Part shown: piece by piece, positions 16,058 to 24,780 of the stretch
Position numbering within the stretch: the stretch's first letter is position 1
Layout: each line of letters begins with the position of its first letter
NCBI GenBank assembly: GCA_964566545.1
Contig: CAZMIX010000010.1
Coordinates: 1-55,586, forward strand
DNA: 55,586 nucleotides
Direction: 5' to 3'
Origin: JAEYFP01 sp964566545
GTDB taxonomy: Bacteria > Bacillota > Clostridia > Lachnospirales > Lachnospiraceae
Notes under the pieces: generated by a model
What the model was told of the DNA's origin: nothing
Databases searched by the model: none
The model's input: only the letters and a program-made list of their open reading frames with translations
Position numbers and translations under genes: made by a program

Positions 16058-17458
16058 ATGAGGAAAAAATCAGCGAGCGGCGCAATCGCGATCGTGCTTG
16101 TGGCAGCCATCGTTTTGTCGGGCTGCGGAACGAACAGCGGTGCGGCTTCAAATGAAAAAACGAATGTGACGGCTGAGGCCGGACAGACAGAGGAGGCAGA
16201 GACGAATTCCACGGAAAAGGCAGAGAATACCGAAAAAACAGTGGTGACCTTTCAGACCTGGAATCCGGCGGACGGCGGACCGGACAGCGCGATCTACAAA
16301 ATTATCGATGCGTTTGAAGCGGAAAACCCGGATATTGAAATTAATTATGTATATGTGGATTCCGGCAGCCATAAGGAGCAGTTGAAGGTAGAACTGATGG
16401 GCGGAGAAGGGCCGGATATTTACGGAATGAATACGGGTGTCTACTATTCGGAGTTCAGGGACTTTGAGGAGGATATCACCCCCTATTGCGAGAAAACATG
16501 GGGAAGTGAATGGAAAAACCAGTTTTTGGATTCCTGCCTCGGTATGCTCGAATCGGACGGCGCTTATTATGGGCTGCCGCTCGGCATGACCTATGCGGGC
16601 TTGGCATGGGCGGATGTAAATATGCTGAAGGAATACGGGCTGGACGTTCCGAAGTCTTATACGGAGCTGCTCGAGGCCGGCAAGGTGCTCAGGGAAAACG
16701 GACAGCTTCCGATGGCGATCGGGGCGAAGGATTCCTGGCTGAACGGGGATACGTTTATGAGCATTGCCAATGATGTCAATTCGGAAAAGCTGTATTCGGC
16801 GATCGAAGGCGAGACGCCGTTTACCGACCCGGATATGGTGGAAGCGTTCAAAATTTGGCAGGACTGCTTTAACGACGGCGTTTTTCAAGACGGCGCGATC
16901 GGAATGACCTTATACAATGACGTAAATGATATGTTCCAGAAGGAAGGCAGCATTCCGCTCATGCTGAACGGTTCCTGGGCGCTGAATATGTATACGTTAA
17001 GCGATACGGAGACGCAGGCGACCTTTCACTCGGATGGCGCGGACCATGATATTTTCCTCGTCGACTGGAACGACGACGGAAAGGTCGGCCCGATGACGAT
17101 GTCCGTGGACGTTGTGCTGTGCATGAATAAGTATTCTGAGGTAAAGGAGGAGGCGTTCCGGTTTATGGATTATCTGGTCCATGATGGACAGGAGCTTCTT
17201 GTAAACGGCTATCTGGAATACATGCCGACACTTTCGGATATGGAGCTTCAAGTAGAAGGACTGAGCGAGGACGGACAGCAGAACCTGGAATTTGTCTGCG
17301 ACAATGCCAAAACAAATGTGGGCGGACCGCGAATGATCGACTATTCCGAGTTGTATACAAAGCTTCTCGACATGCTGGAAGCGCTGGCGATCAATGAGGT
17401 GACGCCGGAAGAAGCAGCACAGCAGATGGAAGCGGTTTCAAAGTCTATTCAGCGATAA
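16058..17458 (+). CDS. Sugar ABC transporter substrate-binding lipoprotein
   Basis: This is an extracellular solute-binding protein of carbohydrate family 1, 466 residues. The signal peptide ends in the lipobox LSGC near residue 24, followed by a Thr/Glu-rich linker and then the binding fold starting at TFQTWNPADGG. TTGGAGGA precedes the ATG. It heads an operon with two permeases, a YesM-like kinase, an ADP-ribosylglycohydrolase-family protein and a YesN-like regulator. A perfect 10-bp hairpin follows the stop, likely adjusting its level relative to the permeases. Confidence 0.93.
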   Translation: MRKKSASGAIAIVLVAAIVLSGCGTNSGAASNEKTNVTAEAGQTEEAETNSTEKAENTEKTVVTFQTWNPADGGPDSAIYKIIDAFEAENPDIEINYVYVDSGSHKEQLKVELMGGEGPDIYGMNTGVYYSEFRDFEEDITPYCEKTWGSEWKNQFLDSCLGMLESDGAYYGLPLGMTYAGLAWADVNMLKEYGLDVPKSYTELLEAGKVLRENGQLPMAIGAKDSWLNGDTFMSIANDVNSEKLYSAIEGETPFTDPDMVEAFKIWQDCFNDGVFQDGAIGMTLYNDVNDMFQKEGSIPLMLNGSWALNMYTLSDTETQATFHSDGADHDIFLVDWNDDGKVGPMTMSVDVVLCMNKYSEVKEEAFRFMDYLVHDGQELLVNGYLEYMPTLSDMELQVEGLSEDGQQNLEFVCDNAKTNVGGPRMIDYSELYTKLLDMLEALAINEVTPEEAAQQMEAVSKSIQR

Positions 17459-17465
17459 CAGAAAC

Positions 17466-17503
17466 GGCTGCCGGCCAAAGCAGCGATGCGAAAGCCGGCA
17501 GCC
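17466..17503 (+). terminator. Intercistronic hairpin between binding protein and permease
   Basis: GGCTGCCGGC (17466-17475) and GCCGGCAGCC (17494-17503) are a perfect 10-bp inverted repeat with an 18-base loop, followed by TATTTTA. It may act as a partial terminator or protect the upstream message from 3' decay, as in other sugar ABC operons. Confidence 0.7.
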
Positions 17504-17530
17504 TATTTTAAAAAAGCAGGGATATGGAAT

Positions 17531-18433
17531 ATGAGAAGGACAAAGACATGGAAGAATTATCTGACGGGATATCTGTTCATTTTGCCGATGGTCACTTTAT
17601 TTGCGGGTTTTGTAATTTACCCGGTTATCTATAATATCATCATCAGCTTTTTTGAATGGAATGGAATTAGTCAGACAAAAAGCTTTGTGGGCCTTGATAA
17701 TTACAAAGCGCTTTTTAAGGATCCCGTGATGGCGAGGGTCATGAAGAATTTCTTGATTTTCGCTTTTACAACGATCATCATTCAGGCGTTGGCCGGCTTG
17801 TTTTTTGCATCGATTTTAATTAGAAAAATCAGATTTGCGGAAGCTTATAAAACATTGATTTATCTGCCGATTATAGCTACGCCCGCGATTGTAGGCAATA
17901 TTTTTTCAAAGATTCTTGAAACGAACCGCGGATATCTGAATCAGACCTTGACATTTTTTCATTTGGATTTTTTATGCCGGCAATGGCTGGCAGACCCGAA
18001 GCTGGCGCTCGGCTGCATCATTTTTGTAAACATCTGGCAGTGGACCGGGTACAGCATGCTGATGTATTATGCGAACATGCTGAACATTTCCGGGGATATT
18101 TATGAAGCCGCCCAGATAGACGGGGCCGGAAATTTCAAACAGTTTACGAGCATTACCTTTCCGCTGCTTCGGGGTACGCACTATACCGTGTTTATTATGG
18201 GCATGATCGGCTCCTTAAAGACGTTTGATATTCCCTACGTGCTGACAAATGCCGGGCCAAACCATGCCACGGAGTTTTTTTCCACTTATATTTATGAAAA
18301 ATCCTTCGACCTGTTCGATCAGGGAGCAGCCTCGGCGATCGTCGTGCTCATGCTTACGCTGGCGATGCTCATCACGGCGTTGCAGCTATGCTTTTACTAC
18401 CATAACGACAAGGATAAGGAGGCGGCAGGATGA
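17531..18433 (+). CDS. Sugar ABC transporter permease (first)
   Basis: This is a 300-residue inner-membrane subunit with six predicted helices and the EAA loop DIYEAAQIDGAGNFKQF near residue 200. The ATG at 17531 gives the basic start RRTKTWKNYL expected for this family; an in-frame ATG at 17486 lies inside the upstream hairpin. It overlaps the next permease by 4 bp (ATGA). Confidence 0.9.
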   Translation: MRRTKTWKNYLTGYLFILPMVTLFAGFVIYPVIYNIIISFFEWNGISQTKSFVGLDNYKALFKDPVMARVMKNFLIFAFTTIIIQALAGLFFASILIRKIRFAEAYKTLIYLPIIATPAIVGNIFSKILETNRGYLNQTLTFFHLDFLCRQWLADPKLALGCIIFVNIWQWTGYSMLMYYANMLNISGDIYEAAQIDGAGNFKQFTSITFPLLRGTHYTVFIMGMIGSLKTFDIPYVLTNAGPNHATEFFSTYIYEKSFDLFDQGAASAIVVLMLTLAMLITALQLCFYYHNDKDKEAAG

Positions 18434-19224
18434 GAAAAATAAAGAAAAAGGATATTCCCGCACATATCGTCTGTATTCTGGCAGTTCTCCTTTTTATGTA
18501 TCCGCTTGTACTGATGCTGATCAAATCCTTTGCGGTGGATGGCATTTATAATTATGTGCGGGTGTTTGAGACTTATCGGTTATTTAAAAATATGCTGAAC
18601 AGCATTTTGATCGTAGCAGGCACGCTGCTTGCCGTCGCGCTCGTAGTCTCGCTGGCGGCATACGCCTTTTCGAAATTGGAATTTCCGTTTAAAAAAGCAA
18701 TTTATTATGCTATGCTTATGGGGATGATGATTCCCGCGTCCGCAATGATTTTTCCGCTGTTTTGTACGATTAAGGGAATGGGGATGCTTGGCTCTAGATT
18801 TTCTGTCGTCCTGCCGTATGCGACTCTGAGCAGCTGTTTTAATCTGATGATGTTTAAAAATTATTTTGACGCATTGCCGGATCAGCTGATCGAAGCGGCC
18901 CGGATCGACGGCGCGGGAAAGTTTAGGATATTCAGAACCGTGATGATGCCGCTTGCAAAGCCGGGTTTGGCTTTTGTGCTGATGCAGACATTTTTATCTT
19001 CATGGAATGAATTGCAAATGGCGATGATTTTTATCAAGGATGAGGCAAAGCTGCCGATCTCCGTCATACCGATCCGTTTTTCGGCGTCTATGGGATCGAC
19101 GCAGTTTCCGGTTCAGGTGATGTTTGCGGCGCTTGTGATTTGCCTTTTGCCGATCGCGGTATTTTATTTGTTCGCTTCTAAATTTTTAATAGCGGGTTTG
19201 ACACAGGGTGCCGTAAAGGGGTAA
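18430..19224 (+). CDS. Sugar ABC transporter permease (second)
   Basis: This is the partner membrane subunit, 264 residues, slightly short for a MalG-type permease. Six hydrophobic segments are visible, as is the EAA loop QLIEAARIDGAGKFRIF near residue 155. Translation is coupled to the previous gene by an ATGA overlap with AAGGAGG upstream. The sensor kinase starts 6 bases later. Confidence 0.92.
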   Translation: MRKIKKKDIPAHIVCILAVLLFMYPLVLMLIKSFAVDGIYNYVRVFETYRLFKNMLNSILIVAGTLLAVALVVSLAAYAFSKLEFPFKKAIYYAMLMGMMIPASAMIFPLFCTIKGMGMLGSRFSVVLPYATLSSCFNLMMFKNYFDALPDQLIEAARIDGAGKFRIFRTVMMPLAKPGLAFVLMQTFLSSWNELQMAMIFIKDEAKLPISVIPIRFSASMGSTQFPVQVMFAALVICLLPIAVFYLFASKFLIAGLTQGAVKG

Positions 19225-19229
19225 ACAGC

Positions 19230-21116
19230 GTGCGTAAAAAGTGGAAGGACAGAAAACTGGAAATAAAAAGAAGCATGAGCCTTAAAATCTGCATCATCAG
19301 CAGCAGCTTCTTTTGCATTGCGTTCGTTCTGACCGTGGCGATCATCAGCATTTTGGATTATAAGGCGGTCAGCCGGAAGGAAGAGGAGAGATTCCATACT
19401 TATATTGTAGATTCCCTGATGGCCGTGGATAACAAGCTGAAGGATATGGAACGGGTTTCTCTGATGAGTACGACCGGAGAAGATGTACAGGAAATACTGA
19501 AAACCTATCACAAGAAAAAAATTACGCTTAAAAATGCGGATGAGGCATACCTCACCAACTATTATACGTCGCTTGTCACGCTTCGCAGCGACATCAGCGG
19601 CATTTATCTGTTTGACAATGCGTCGATGATCTATTCCTATGATACGGCAAACCCTTCCCGCATGCGGGATGTGGACGCCTATGAAGCGCTGGATCTTGTA
19701 AAGGAGCAGGGAGAGGGGATGCTGACGGCGAACTGCCTGATTGCCTCCGCGCAGCTTCCACAGTTTATGAGGTACGGCGACCGGTATAATAAAGACGCGT
19801 TTTATAAAAATTCCCTGTGGATGATCCGCGATATTTACGGCTTTTCCCCTTATGAAAAAATAGGCAGCATCGCGCTTATGACGCCCGCCTCAACCTTCCA
19901 CGGGATGCTGACGGAAACGATCGGAACGGATATGTTTTATATTCTGTGCACCGAATCGGGAAAAATTATCTGCTGTCAGGAGCCGGATCTGATCGGACAG
20001 CGCGTGTTGGAGGTTTCCCCGACGATGGAAAAGGCAATGATGGCATCGACGGCGGACGTCGTCTGGCAGGGCGAAAAGTGCCGGGTATCCCAGATGCAGT
20101 CATCCTACAGCGGCTTAAAGCTCATCGTAGGAAAATCTAAAAAAGCATTTGTCAGGGAAGTGACGGAATTTTTGGATTATAGCATCCTGCTCGGCATGTG
20201 CGCGATGGGATTTGTCATATTGCTGACGTTTTACAGCGTGAAAAAGATATTAAAGCCTCTGGAAGAGCTGTCTGCAGGCATGAGCCGCTTTGATGAAAAC
20301 AGTCTGCATGTCCGCTACGATGTAAAAAGCGAGGACGAGGCGGGCATGCTCGTGCGTTCCTTTAATGAGATGGTGGATATGCTGGAGGGGCTGATCGAAA
20401 ATAAGTACGTGAATGAAATGAAAATCAAGGAGAGCGAGCTGACGGAGCAGAAGCTTTCCATGCTTTATTTAAAAAGTCAGGTGAATCCCCATTTTTTATA
20501 TAATACACTCGATACGATCCGCATTCAGGCACAGATCAATGAGGATAAGACCGTGGCGGATCTGCTGATGAAACTCGTCGATTTTTTCAGGCTCAGCGTG
20601 AAGGTGGATCGGCAGATGGTCACCCTGGGGTATGAATTGAAGCTCCTGCGCGCCTATCTGGAGTTGATGTGCTACCGTTACCCGCAGCTCACCTTCGGCT
20701 ATGATGTGGAGCAGGAGCTGAACGATGCGCAGATTCCGAATTTAATGCTGCAGCCGATCGTCGAGAACAGCCTGCTGCACGGCCTGAGGAATAAGGGCTA
20801 CCGGGGCATGGTGAATATTGCGGCGCACCGTCTGGAAGCATCGCCGGAATATATGGAAATCAAAATTGTGGATACGGGCGTAGGGTTTAATGAGGCGGTT
20901 AAAAAACGGATCGAAGAAAGCCTGAACGACCAAAATCCGGAGATGCTGAATGCGGAAAATAAAAACAGCATCGGGATCAGTAATGTACAAAGGCGCATCA
21001 AAATGCTCTGCGGAGAAGAGTGCGGCCTTTCGTATACGGAAAACGATACGGCAGGCGTGACGGCACATATCCTGCTGCGGATCATAAAAGAGGATAATCA
21101 GGAGGAAATAACATGA
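19230..21116 (+). CDS. Sensor histidine kinase, YesM/LytS type
   Basis: This is a membrane sensor kinase of 628 residues beginning at GTG. One helix lies at about residues 19-42 and a second near residue 315, with an extracellular sensor domain of about 270 residues between them. A HAMP linker follows (LEELSAGMSRF onwards), then the His_kinase domain with the phosphorylatable His in QVNPHFLYNTLD near residue 421, and a HATPase_c domain with LQPIVENSLLHG and DTGVGFN. It probably senses extracellular sugar and signals to the AraC-type regulator at 22702. Its stop overlaps the next gene by 4 bp. Confidence 0.93.
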   Translation: MRKKWKDRKLEIKRSMSLKICIISSSFFCIAFVLTVAIISILDYKAVSRKEEERFHTYIVDSLMAVDNKLKDMERVSLMSTTGEDVQEILKTYHKKKITLKNADEAYLTNYYTSLVTLRSDISGIYLFDNASMIYSYDTANPSRMRDVDAYEALDLVKEQGEGMLTANCLIASAQLPQFMRYGDRYNKDAFYKNSLWMIRDIYGFSPYEKIGSIALMTPASTFHGMLTETIGTDMFYILCTESGKIICCQEPDLIGQRVLEVSPTMEKAMMASTADVVWQGEKCRVSQMQSSYSGLKLIVGKSKKAFVREVTEFLDYSILLGMCAMGFVILLTFYSVKKILKPLEELSAGMSRFDENSLHVRYDVKSEDEAGMLVRSFNEMVDMLEGLIENKYVNEMKIKESELTEQKLSMLYLKSQVNPHFLYNTLDTIRIQAQINEDKTVADLLMKLVDFFRLSVKVDRQMVTLGYELKLLRAYLELMCYRYPQLTFGYDVEQELNDAQIPNLMLQPIVENSLLHGLRNKGYRGMVNIAAHRLEASPEYMEIKIVDTGVGFNEAVKKRIEESLNDQNPEMLNAENKNSIGISNVQRRIKMLCGEECGLSYTENDTAGVTAHILLRIIKEDNQEEIT

Positions 21117-22684
21117 AGAAGCTTACATTTGATGTTTATAAAGACAAAGTGAAGGGCTGCTGGACAGGAAAAAATATCGGCGGCGTGCTGGGAGCTCCGT
21201 TTGAGTGCTTCAGGCAGGTGAACGAGGTCGATTTTTACACGCAGGATCTGACGATGGGGCCGCCGCCCAATGATGATCTGGATTTACAGATCATATGGCT
21301 GGCCGCCGTAGAGAAGTACGGAAGAACGATCAACGCCGCTATTTTGGGAGAGTATTGGCTCTCCTATATCATTCCAAATTGGGTGGAATACGGAACGGGC
21401 AAGGCGAATCTCAGGGCAGGGCTGCGGCCGCCCTTATCGGGAGTGACCGACAATACTTATGGAAATAGCTGCGGATGCTTTATCCGCTCTGAGATCTGGG
21501 CGTGTCTGGCGCCGGGGCATCCGGAAATCGCGACGCGTTATGCTTATGAGGACGGGATCGTAGACCATACCGGAGAGGGCGTATACGGAGAAGTATTCTG
21601 CGCAGCGTTGCAGAGCGCGGCGTTTGTTGAGAGCGATCCGAAAACGCTGATCGATATTGCGCTCACCTATATTCCGGAGGAGAGCGCGACGGCAAGAGCG
21701 GTAAGAAAAGCGTGTGAATGCTATGAAAAGAAGGTGGACGCATTGGAGGCCCGCAGGCAGATTCACAATACTGCGCCTGGCACGTTCGGCATTCAGGGAA
21801 TCAAACTCAAGGAAATCAAAAAAGAAGGAAATGAGGGCATGACACTGGGCGAGCCGGGTTTTGACGCGCCGGAGAATGTGGCGTTTGTGATTGCCGGATG
21901 GCTGTACGGAGAGGGCGATTTCGGACGCAGCATCGTCATCGCGAATTCGTTCGGCGAGGACACCGACTGCACGTGTGCGACGCTCGGAGCGCTGCTTGGT
22001 ATTCTCGACGGGGAAAGGGCGCTTCCGGACAGATGGAAGGCGCCGCTCGACGATAAAATCGCGACGCTCTGCATCGATAAAACGAGCAGGGGAGTATGGG
22101 TGCCGGAAACGGCGACAGAGCTGACAGAAAGAGTAATTCGGACGATGCCGTCCTTTTTGGGACAGGAATTATGCGATATTTTTGCAGAGGGCGGGATGAG
22201 CATTACTTGCAGAGCAAAAGAGGAGTTGCTTAGCGAACTGCCCGGAGAATATCTTTACCGAATGAATTCTCATTGTAAGAACGGCGATCTGACCGTGAGC
22301 GAGCTATGCGCGCTTTCCCCTTATGTCGTGCGCTATGAGTTTCCCGCGTTCAAGGTATTTGTGGATTATGGAGATTCCGTTTTTTACCGCAGCGGAGAAA
22401 CAAGAAAAATAAAAGTCCGGGTCTATAACGCGTTCTATTTAAATGAACAGCAATGGGTGAAAATCCGCGCTTATTTGCCGGCAGGCGTGGAAGTGCTGAA
22501 CGGAAGCAGCGTGATGCTGCCGCTGAATAATCTGAGCGGTGTTTATGCGGAAACGGTATTTGAATTTAATGCGGACGGCGTTGAGGGTCCGAAGCTGGAG
22601 TTTTTAATCGACTGCTCGCTTGAAGGAAGACATTCCGGCGGGGCAGTGAAGGTCAGTTTGATGCAGGAAAACCAGGTGGATTAA
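21113..22684 (+). CDS. ADP-ribosylglycohydrolase-family protein
   Basis: This is a 523-residue protein. About residues 1-350 form the all-helical ADP-ribosylglycohydrolase fold: GCWTGKNIGGVLGAPFE at the N-terminus, PPNDDLDLQ for the first acidic metal ligands, and GEDTDCTCATLGALLG for the second. The C-terminal 150 residues look like a beta-sandwich of unknown role. Family members hydrolyse ADP-ribosyl bonds or related N- or O-glycosides. An ATGA overlap puts it in one translational unit with the sensor kinase. In this operon a nucleoside- or glycoside-cleaving role is as likely as protein de-ADP-ribosylation. Confidence 0.88.
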   Translation: MKKLTFDVYKDKVKGCWTGKNIGGVLGAPFECFRQVNEVDFYTQDLTMGPPPNDDLDLQIIWLAAVEKYGRTINAAILGEYWLSYIIPNWVEYGTGKANLRAGLRPPLSGVTDNTYGNSCGCFIRSEIWACLAPGHPEIATRYAYEDGIVDHTGEGVYGEVFCAALQSAAFVESDPKTLIDIALTYIPEESATARAVRKACECYEKKVDALEARRQIHNTAPGTFGIQGIKLKEIKKEGNEGMTLGEPGFDAPENVAFVIAGWLYGEGDFGRSIVIANSFGEDTDCTCATLGALLGILDGERALPDRWKAPLDDKIATLCIDKTSRGVWVPETATELTERVIRTMPSFLGQELCDIFAEGGMSITCRAKEELLSELPGEYLYRMNSHCKNGDLTVSELCALSPYVVRYEFPAFKVFVDYGDSVFYRSGETRKIKVRVYNAFYLNEQQWVKIRAYLPAGVEVLNGSSVMLPLNNLSGVYAETVFEFNADGVEGPKLEFLIDCSLEGRHSGGAVKVSLMQENQVD

Positions 22685-22701
22685 AAAAGGCGGGCGGAAA
22701 T

Positions 22702-23448
22702 TTGAAAAGATTAAAGGTATTGCTGGTAGATGATGAAATTATGATACGGGAGGGCTTTAAGCGCCTCTTTGACTGGGAAGCGCACGATTGTGAAATTATC
22801 GGCGAGGCCGCGGACGGTCTGGAGGCGGTGAACCGGATAGACAGCCTGTGTCCCGATATCGTGATCATGGACATTAACATCCCGATCATGAGCGGTCTGG
22901 AGGTCATCCGGCTGAGCCGGAGAAAGCATCCGAATATCGCGTTTGTCGTTGTCTCAGGGTATGATGATTTCAATTATTGCCAGCAGGCGATCCGCCTTAA
23001 AATTACCGATTATATTTTAAAGCCTGTCAATTATGAGGAATTTGGGGCCGTCATCGACAACCTGAAGGTCGTTTTGTACCAGCAAAAATCCTCCGCACAG
23101 CCTGTAGGCGGGCAAAAGGAGGAGCGGCTGATTTTTTCGATCACAAAATATATTCAGGATCATTTGGCCGAGGATGTCAGCCTGCGCTGTCTGGCCGGGG
23201 AATTTCATTTAAGCCCGCAATATATCAGCCAGCTTTTTAAAAATGAAATCGGCGTAAATTTCCTGGCATATCTGACGACGGTCAGGATGGAAAAGGCCAA
23301 AACGCTTCTGCTGACAACCGCGCTTCCCGTAACTGAAATCGCGGAAGCCACAGGCTTCCGCGATTACCGCGTATTCAGCAAGGTATTCAAAAAAACAGAG
23401 AATATAACCCCAATGCAGTACCGCAAAGAACTGCTGGAGAACGGCTGA
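22702..23448 (+). CDS. Response regulator with AraC-type DNA-binding domain (YesN-like)
   Basis: This is the partner regulator of the YesM-like kinase, 248 residues, starting at TTG. The receiver domain (residues 4-120) has the acidic pair DD at 10-11, the phosphoacceptor Asp57 (IVIMDINIP) and the conserved Lys in ILKPVNYEEF. A short linker leads to two AraC helix-turn-helix units from about residue 145 (YISQLFKNEIGVNF; ITEIAEATGFRDYRVFSKVF). It likely activates the sugar operon at 16058. It follows the glycohydrolase gene by 17 bases. Confidence 0.93.
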   Translation: MKRLKVLLVDDEIMIREGFKRLFDWEAHDCEIIGEAADGLEAVNRIDSLCPDIVIMDINIPIMSGLEVIRLSRRKHPNIAFVVVSGYDDFNYCQQAIRLKITDYILKPVNYEEFGAVIDNLKVVLYQQKSSAQPVGGQKEERLIFSITKYIQDHLAEDVSLRCLAGEFHLSPQYISQLFKNEIGVNFLAYLTTVRMEKAKTLLLTTALPVTEIAEATGFRDYRVFSKVFKKTENITPMQYRKELLENG

Positions 23449-23459
23449 AAGCAGACTTT

Positions 23460-24057
23460 TTATTGTATGATGAGTGCCTCTGCCATTTCATAAAGTCCGT
23501 CCGCGTCCAGATCGGAATCAAAGCACATCAGATTATAATGTATTCCGTCCTTCTCCCATGTGACATGAGAGGCGTTGGATTCCTTGACGGTCTCCGAACC
23601 GCAGGAAATATAGTAGTGCGGCCCTTCCATGTTGGCTTCGTCCTCCGGCGTCAGCTCATAATCCGCCGGCACGAATTTGTAATGGTCCAAATTGTAGGAG
23701 ACTCTGATTCCGTCAATAACGGTCGTCTCTGTGGGCTCCGGCGTGTTTTCTGCCGCTTCGGGCAATACCGCGTGTATGACGAGAGAAATTTCCGGCGAGC
23801 CTTCCCGTGTATAACGTCCCCACCATTCCTTAAAGCTGTCCATGCGGTTAAATTCATCATCGATTTTGTCGACGTCGATGACTTCCATCTCTGAGAAAGT
23901 ATAGCCATTTGAAAAGCGTTCTACCGAATCAAATACAAATCCGGCGGCTTTTTGTGACTTCTCAAGCTCGTCATAGTTTGACGGAAGCGGAGATGGAATT
24001 ACCTTCCTGAAATAAGGCTTGTGTGATTTGTTTGTCCAAACCGTCCTGCCTTTTCAT
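23460..24057 (-). pseudogene. Remnant of an anti-sigma factor gene
   Basis: A good start at 24057 (AGGAGG 8 bases upstream) encodes MKRQDGLDKQITQALFQEGN and then stops. In a different frame the sequence resumes at about 23998 as PSPLPSNYDELEKSQK and continues to a stop at 23460. This gives a C-terminal extracytoplasmic domain of about 170 residues (last ATG-initiated stretch 23460-23888). The middle, where such proteins have their transmembrane helix, is gone. This is the expected result of an internal deletion in an anti-sigma gene that follows a sigma gene. The remaining fragment cannot be membrane-anchored. Confidence 0.75.
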
Positions 24058-24435
24058 AATAAGGAACCTCCTGTTCATTGTTCTGCAAAACATTGCGAAG
24101 AAGCCTGCGCGCGGTAAAAAGTCTTGACTTTACCGTCCCCTCCAGACAGCCGCATGCGCTTGCGATTTCCCTCGTCGACATTTGGTTATAGTAGTAATAC
24201 ACAATGACAAGCCGGTATTTCATGTCCAGACCTCTGATTGCACGGCAAATTTCCGACGTTTGCTCCGATTCGAGAATATAATCCAGCGTCGTAATGCCAT
24301 GCGGTTCTCGTCAAGATTTCCGACGATCAGATAGGCCATCCTTAAAATCCGGTTCTGATACCGTTCATAAATCTGGTCAAATGCAGCCCGATCCCTCTGC
24401 CTAATGCATTCTACCAAATAGATTTCGTCCTCCAA
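23999..24435 (-). pseudogene. Broken ECF-type sigma factor gene
   Basis: The 5' part (TTG at 24435, GGAGGGA upstream) encodes sigma region 2.1-2.2: CIRQRDRAAFDQIYERYQNR and MAYLIVGNLDEN. The frame then shifts near 24300. The continuing frame encodes ITTLDYILESEQ and then region 4 (YRLVIVYYYYNQMSTREIA, CLEGTVKSRLFTARRLL). Region 2.3-2.4 (the DVVQDTF-like helix that binds -10 DNA) is absent. So there is both a frameshift and a deletion. Next to the equally broken anti-sigma gene this is a decayed ECF module. Confidence 0.8.
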
Positions 24436-24591
24436 GGGATCCCTCCTTTCTCCCGCTCATTTTCGGTGCACCTGATAAATAGAGCAAAAAAGTCCGCGTT
24501 TGGTTCATTTTTTATAAAAATTTTTTATCTCTAATTTATAAAAACTTCATCTTGAATTTTTATAGAAAAGCAAATATAATAGAGATGTTCC

Positions 24592-24663
24592 GCACGAGTG
24601 GCTCAGTGGTGGAGCATCGCCTTCCCAAGGCGAGGGCCGCGGGTTCGAATCCCGTCTCGTGCT
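24592..24663 (+). tRNA. tRNA-Gly (anticodon CCC)
   Basis: The acceptor arms GCACGAG and CTCGTGC pair perfectly. The anticodon stem TCGCC/GGCGA closes the loop TTCCCAA, giving anticodon CCC. The T arm contains GGGTTCGAATCCC. The discriminator is T. Its 3' end is the integration target of the element at 24643-27918. Confidence 0.97.
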
Positions 24664-24666
24664 TAA
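24643..24666. repeat. Left attachment core (in tRNA-Gly 3' end)
   Basis: This is a 24-bp direct repeat starting GTTCGAATCC and ending GTGCTTAA, identical to 27895-27918. It contains the tRNA T-loop and acceptor strand, so the tRNA stays intact after integration. Confidence 0.93.
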
Positions 24667-24676
24667 TTGAAAATGG

Positions 24677-24713
24677 CAGGAAAGCTAGTAAAATCAAGCT
24701 TTCCTGTTTTTTT
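24677..24713 (+). terminator. Element-borne terminator after tRNA-Gly
   Basis: CAGGAAAGCT (24677-24686) and AGCTTTCCTG (24697-24706) form a perfect 10-bp stem followed by seven T. It lies inside the element and replaces the tRNA's original terminator, which is now at 27925-27965. Confidence 0.85.
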
Positions 24714-24726
24714 GTGTCTTAAAAAC

Positions 24727-24746
24727 ATGTGTGCAGGATGTGTGCA
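24727..24746. repeat. Left arm-type repeat pair (ATGTGTGCA x2)
   Basis: Two direct copies of ATGTGTGCA (24727-24735, 24738-24746), 60 bp inside the left core. The same pair occurs 58 bp inside the right core at 27816-27836. Position and symmetry fit integrase arm-binding sites. Confidence 0.7.
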
Positions 24747-24780
24747 ACATCCTTTTACGTACTCATTACACACTCAACCA

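Noticed and set aside
16148..16888. 246-codon frame antisense to the second solute-binding protein
   Set aside because: Shadow of a clear lipoprotein gene; no ribosome-binding site or motif.
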